Source: an uncultured Clostridium sp.
GTDB lineage: Bacteria; Bacillota; Clostridia; TANB77; CAG-508
Assembly (NCBI GenBank): GCA_902492105.1
Contig: CABUKD010000024.1
Span: 1 to 31,918 of the forward strand
DNA: 31,918 bases
Direction: 5' to 3'
Below are positions 30,881-31,918 of the stretch, piece by piece. The notes beneath the pieces are model-generated. The model saw only the letters and a program-made list of their open reading frames with translations. It made no database searches and was not told the origin of the DNA. The position numbers and the translations under genes are program-made. Position 1 is the first letter of the stretch. Each line of letters begins with the position of its first letter.

Positions 30881-31918
30881 GCATTATTAAACCAAAAATA
30901 GACTCAATAAACTTTATTTAATATTATATCTTATTGTTGCTATATTAAAATTTCAATAGAAACAAAAAATGAATAATAAATAAAATAATAAAAAATAAAA
31001 TGAAAATAAAAATTAAAATATAAAATAAAAAATAAAAGTAAAAAATAAAAATTAAAATTAAAAATAAAAATTAAAAATAAAAATTAAAAATAAAAATTGA
31101 AATATAAAATATAAAATGTAAAAATAAAAGCAAAAAAATAAAATAAAGATAAAAATAAAAATAAAAATTAAAAGTTGAAACTAAAAATTAAATAATACAT
31201 ATTAAAAGATAAATTAAAATAGTCAATAATAATTAAAAAATATTTAAAATTAAAATCAATTAAAAAGTAATTTAAATAACATAAAAAATAATATAAAAAA
31301 TAATTAAAAAGCAAAATTTAACAAAAAATAATATAATAAATTTAAAAATAAATGATTATTTTATATAAATTAATAAAAAATAAGAGTAATGAAAAGTTAA
31401 ATATTTAAGAGATAATTAGAATAAAAAGAATAGAAAAATTGTTAACATAAATACCAAAATAGTAGCATTTTTAAGCAAATATAAAATTGTCAAAAAGTAA
31501 ATAAAAATAAAGCAAAAAAGTGAACCGGAAGCCAAAAAACTAAGAGTAGGTCATGAAGAAAAGGAAACGAAATAGTTAGCAAATACAATTTTAAAATAAT
31601 ATTATTACTAAAGAAAAATGAAAAAAACTTAAGGAACATGGGAAAAACAATGATGGGTAGAAGTAAAAAATGACAATTAAAAATAAATACATATAAAAGA
31701 AAAAGGCATAAGTGCAAATAGCAGAAGATATATAAAAAAGGAAAAACAAATTATTAAAATAAGCATAGTTGTCAAAAAGGATAATAAATCTAAAAAACAA
31801 CCTTTATAAAAGGTTATGATAAAGAAAAAAAAACAATTGTTATTAAACCAAGTAAAAAAATGAATTTTGAAAATTTTAAAGTTAAAATTTAATTAAAAAT
31901 GAGTTAAAATAAAAATAA
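30881..31918. repeat. A/T low-complexity stretch without genes
   Basis: More than 1 kb with very few G or C and strong excess of A on the plus strand. Short imperfect repeats of AAAAATAAAAATT, with about three exact 13-bp tandem units near 31060-31098. From about 31490 the G content rises slightly and short frames look faintly coding-like (SEPEAKKLRVGHEEKETK at about 31520), but stops interrupt within 25 codons. A 7-bp hairpin AACCTTT-ATA-AAAGGTT lies at 31799-31815. No gene, RNA or origin can be supported. Confidence 0.6.

Noticed and set aside
31490..31800. Minus-strand frames of 69-75 codons in the final A/T stretch
   Set aside because: Phe/Leu/Tyr-rich products of A-rich complement with no ribosome sites; typical shadows of low-complexity DNA.

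Overview
This window is very AT-rich DNA from an endospore-forming Firmicute, most likely a member of the Clostridia. The sporulation genes spmA, spmB, spoIIR, sleB, ypeB and an alpha/beta-type SASP all point that way, as do TTG/GTG starts, strong Shine-Dalgarno sites and sigma-A promoters. The order or genus cannot be fixed from the sequence. Most of the window is chromosomal core; there are accessory stretches at about 9.5-13.9 kb and 27.7-31.9 kb.

Left part (0-9.5 kb). spmA-spmB (spore maturation) lie behind two Spo0A-box-like heptamers. A leftward cluster murA-walJ-rlmH (peptidoglycan precursor synthesis, a metallo-beta-lactamase-fold protein, 23S rRNA methylation) follows, then leftward spoIIR. 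A rightward gene of unknown function, with a palindrome over its promoter, precedes a sugar-nucleotide pair: a UDP-sugar pyrophosphorylase of the eukaryote-like UDPGP family and a phosphohexomutase. Two inverted copies of a ~130-bp palindromic element sit at 4.7 kb and 9.5 kb. They share sequence and show a compensatory base-pair change in their arms. The first lies inside a second, larger inverted repeat.

Accessory patch (9.6-14 kb). Leftward ttcA and a SAM methyltransferase gene are followed by a decayed stretch with an (AG)11 microsatellite. Next is a large BspA-like (DUF285) surface protein with a type IV pilin-like N-terminus and fifteen degenerate repeats. Just after it is a truncated second copy of the ttcA 3' end, whose sequence now forms what looks like the terminator of the BspA-like gene. 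A gene-poor stretch rich in hairpins and Spo0A-like boxes follows, with one 43-codon ORF.

Housekeeping block (14-18.5 kb). tRNA-Arg(CCT), tadA, tRNA-Ser(CGA), a membrane-anchored unknown, the SRP RNA, dnaX, ybaB/ebfC and recR run rightward. A leftward GT28-family glycolipid glycosyltransferase gene converges on recR.

Spore germination and cell wall (19.8-27.6 kb). sleB-ypeB (cortex hydrolase and partner), a SASP gene, murF-ddl (UDP-MurNAc-pentapeptide synthesis), a YqeK-type HD phosphohydrolase gene, a four-helix membrane protein gene, and a type B DnaJ-like co-chaperone gene.

Right end (27.7-31.9 kb). A strong promoter drives two small unknown genes and a VirD4/TraG-type coupling ATPase gene. 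Its reading frame is broken by one extra base exactly at the Walker A loop. After a terminator, the last ~1 kb is almost pure A/T low-complexity DNA with no credible gene.
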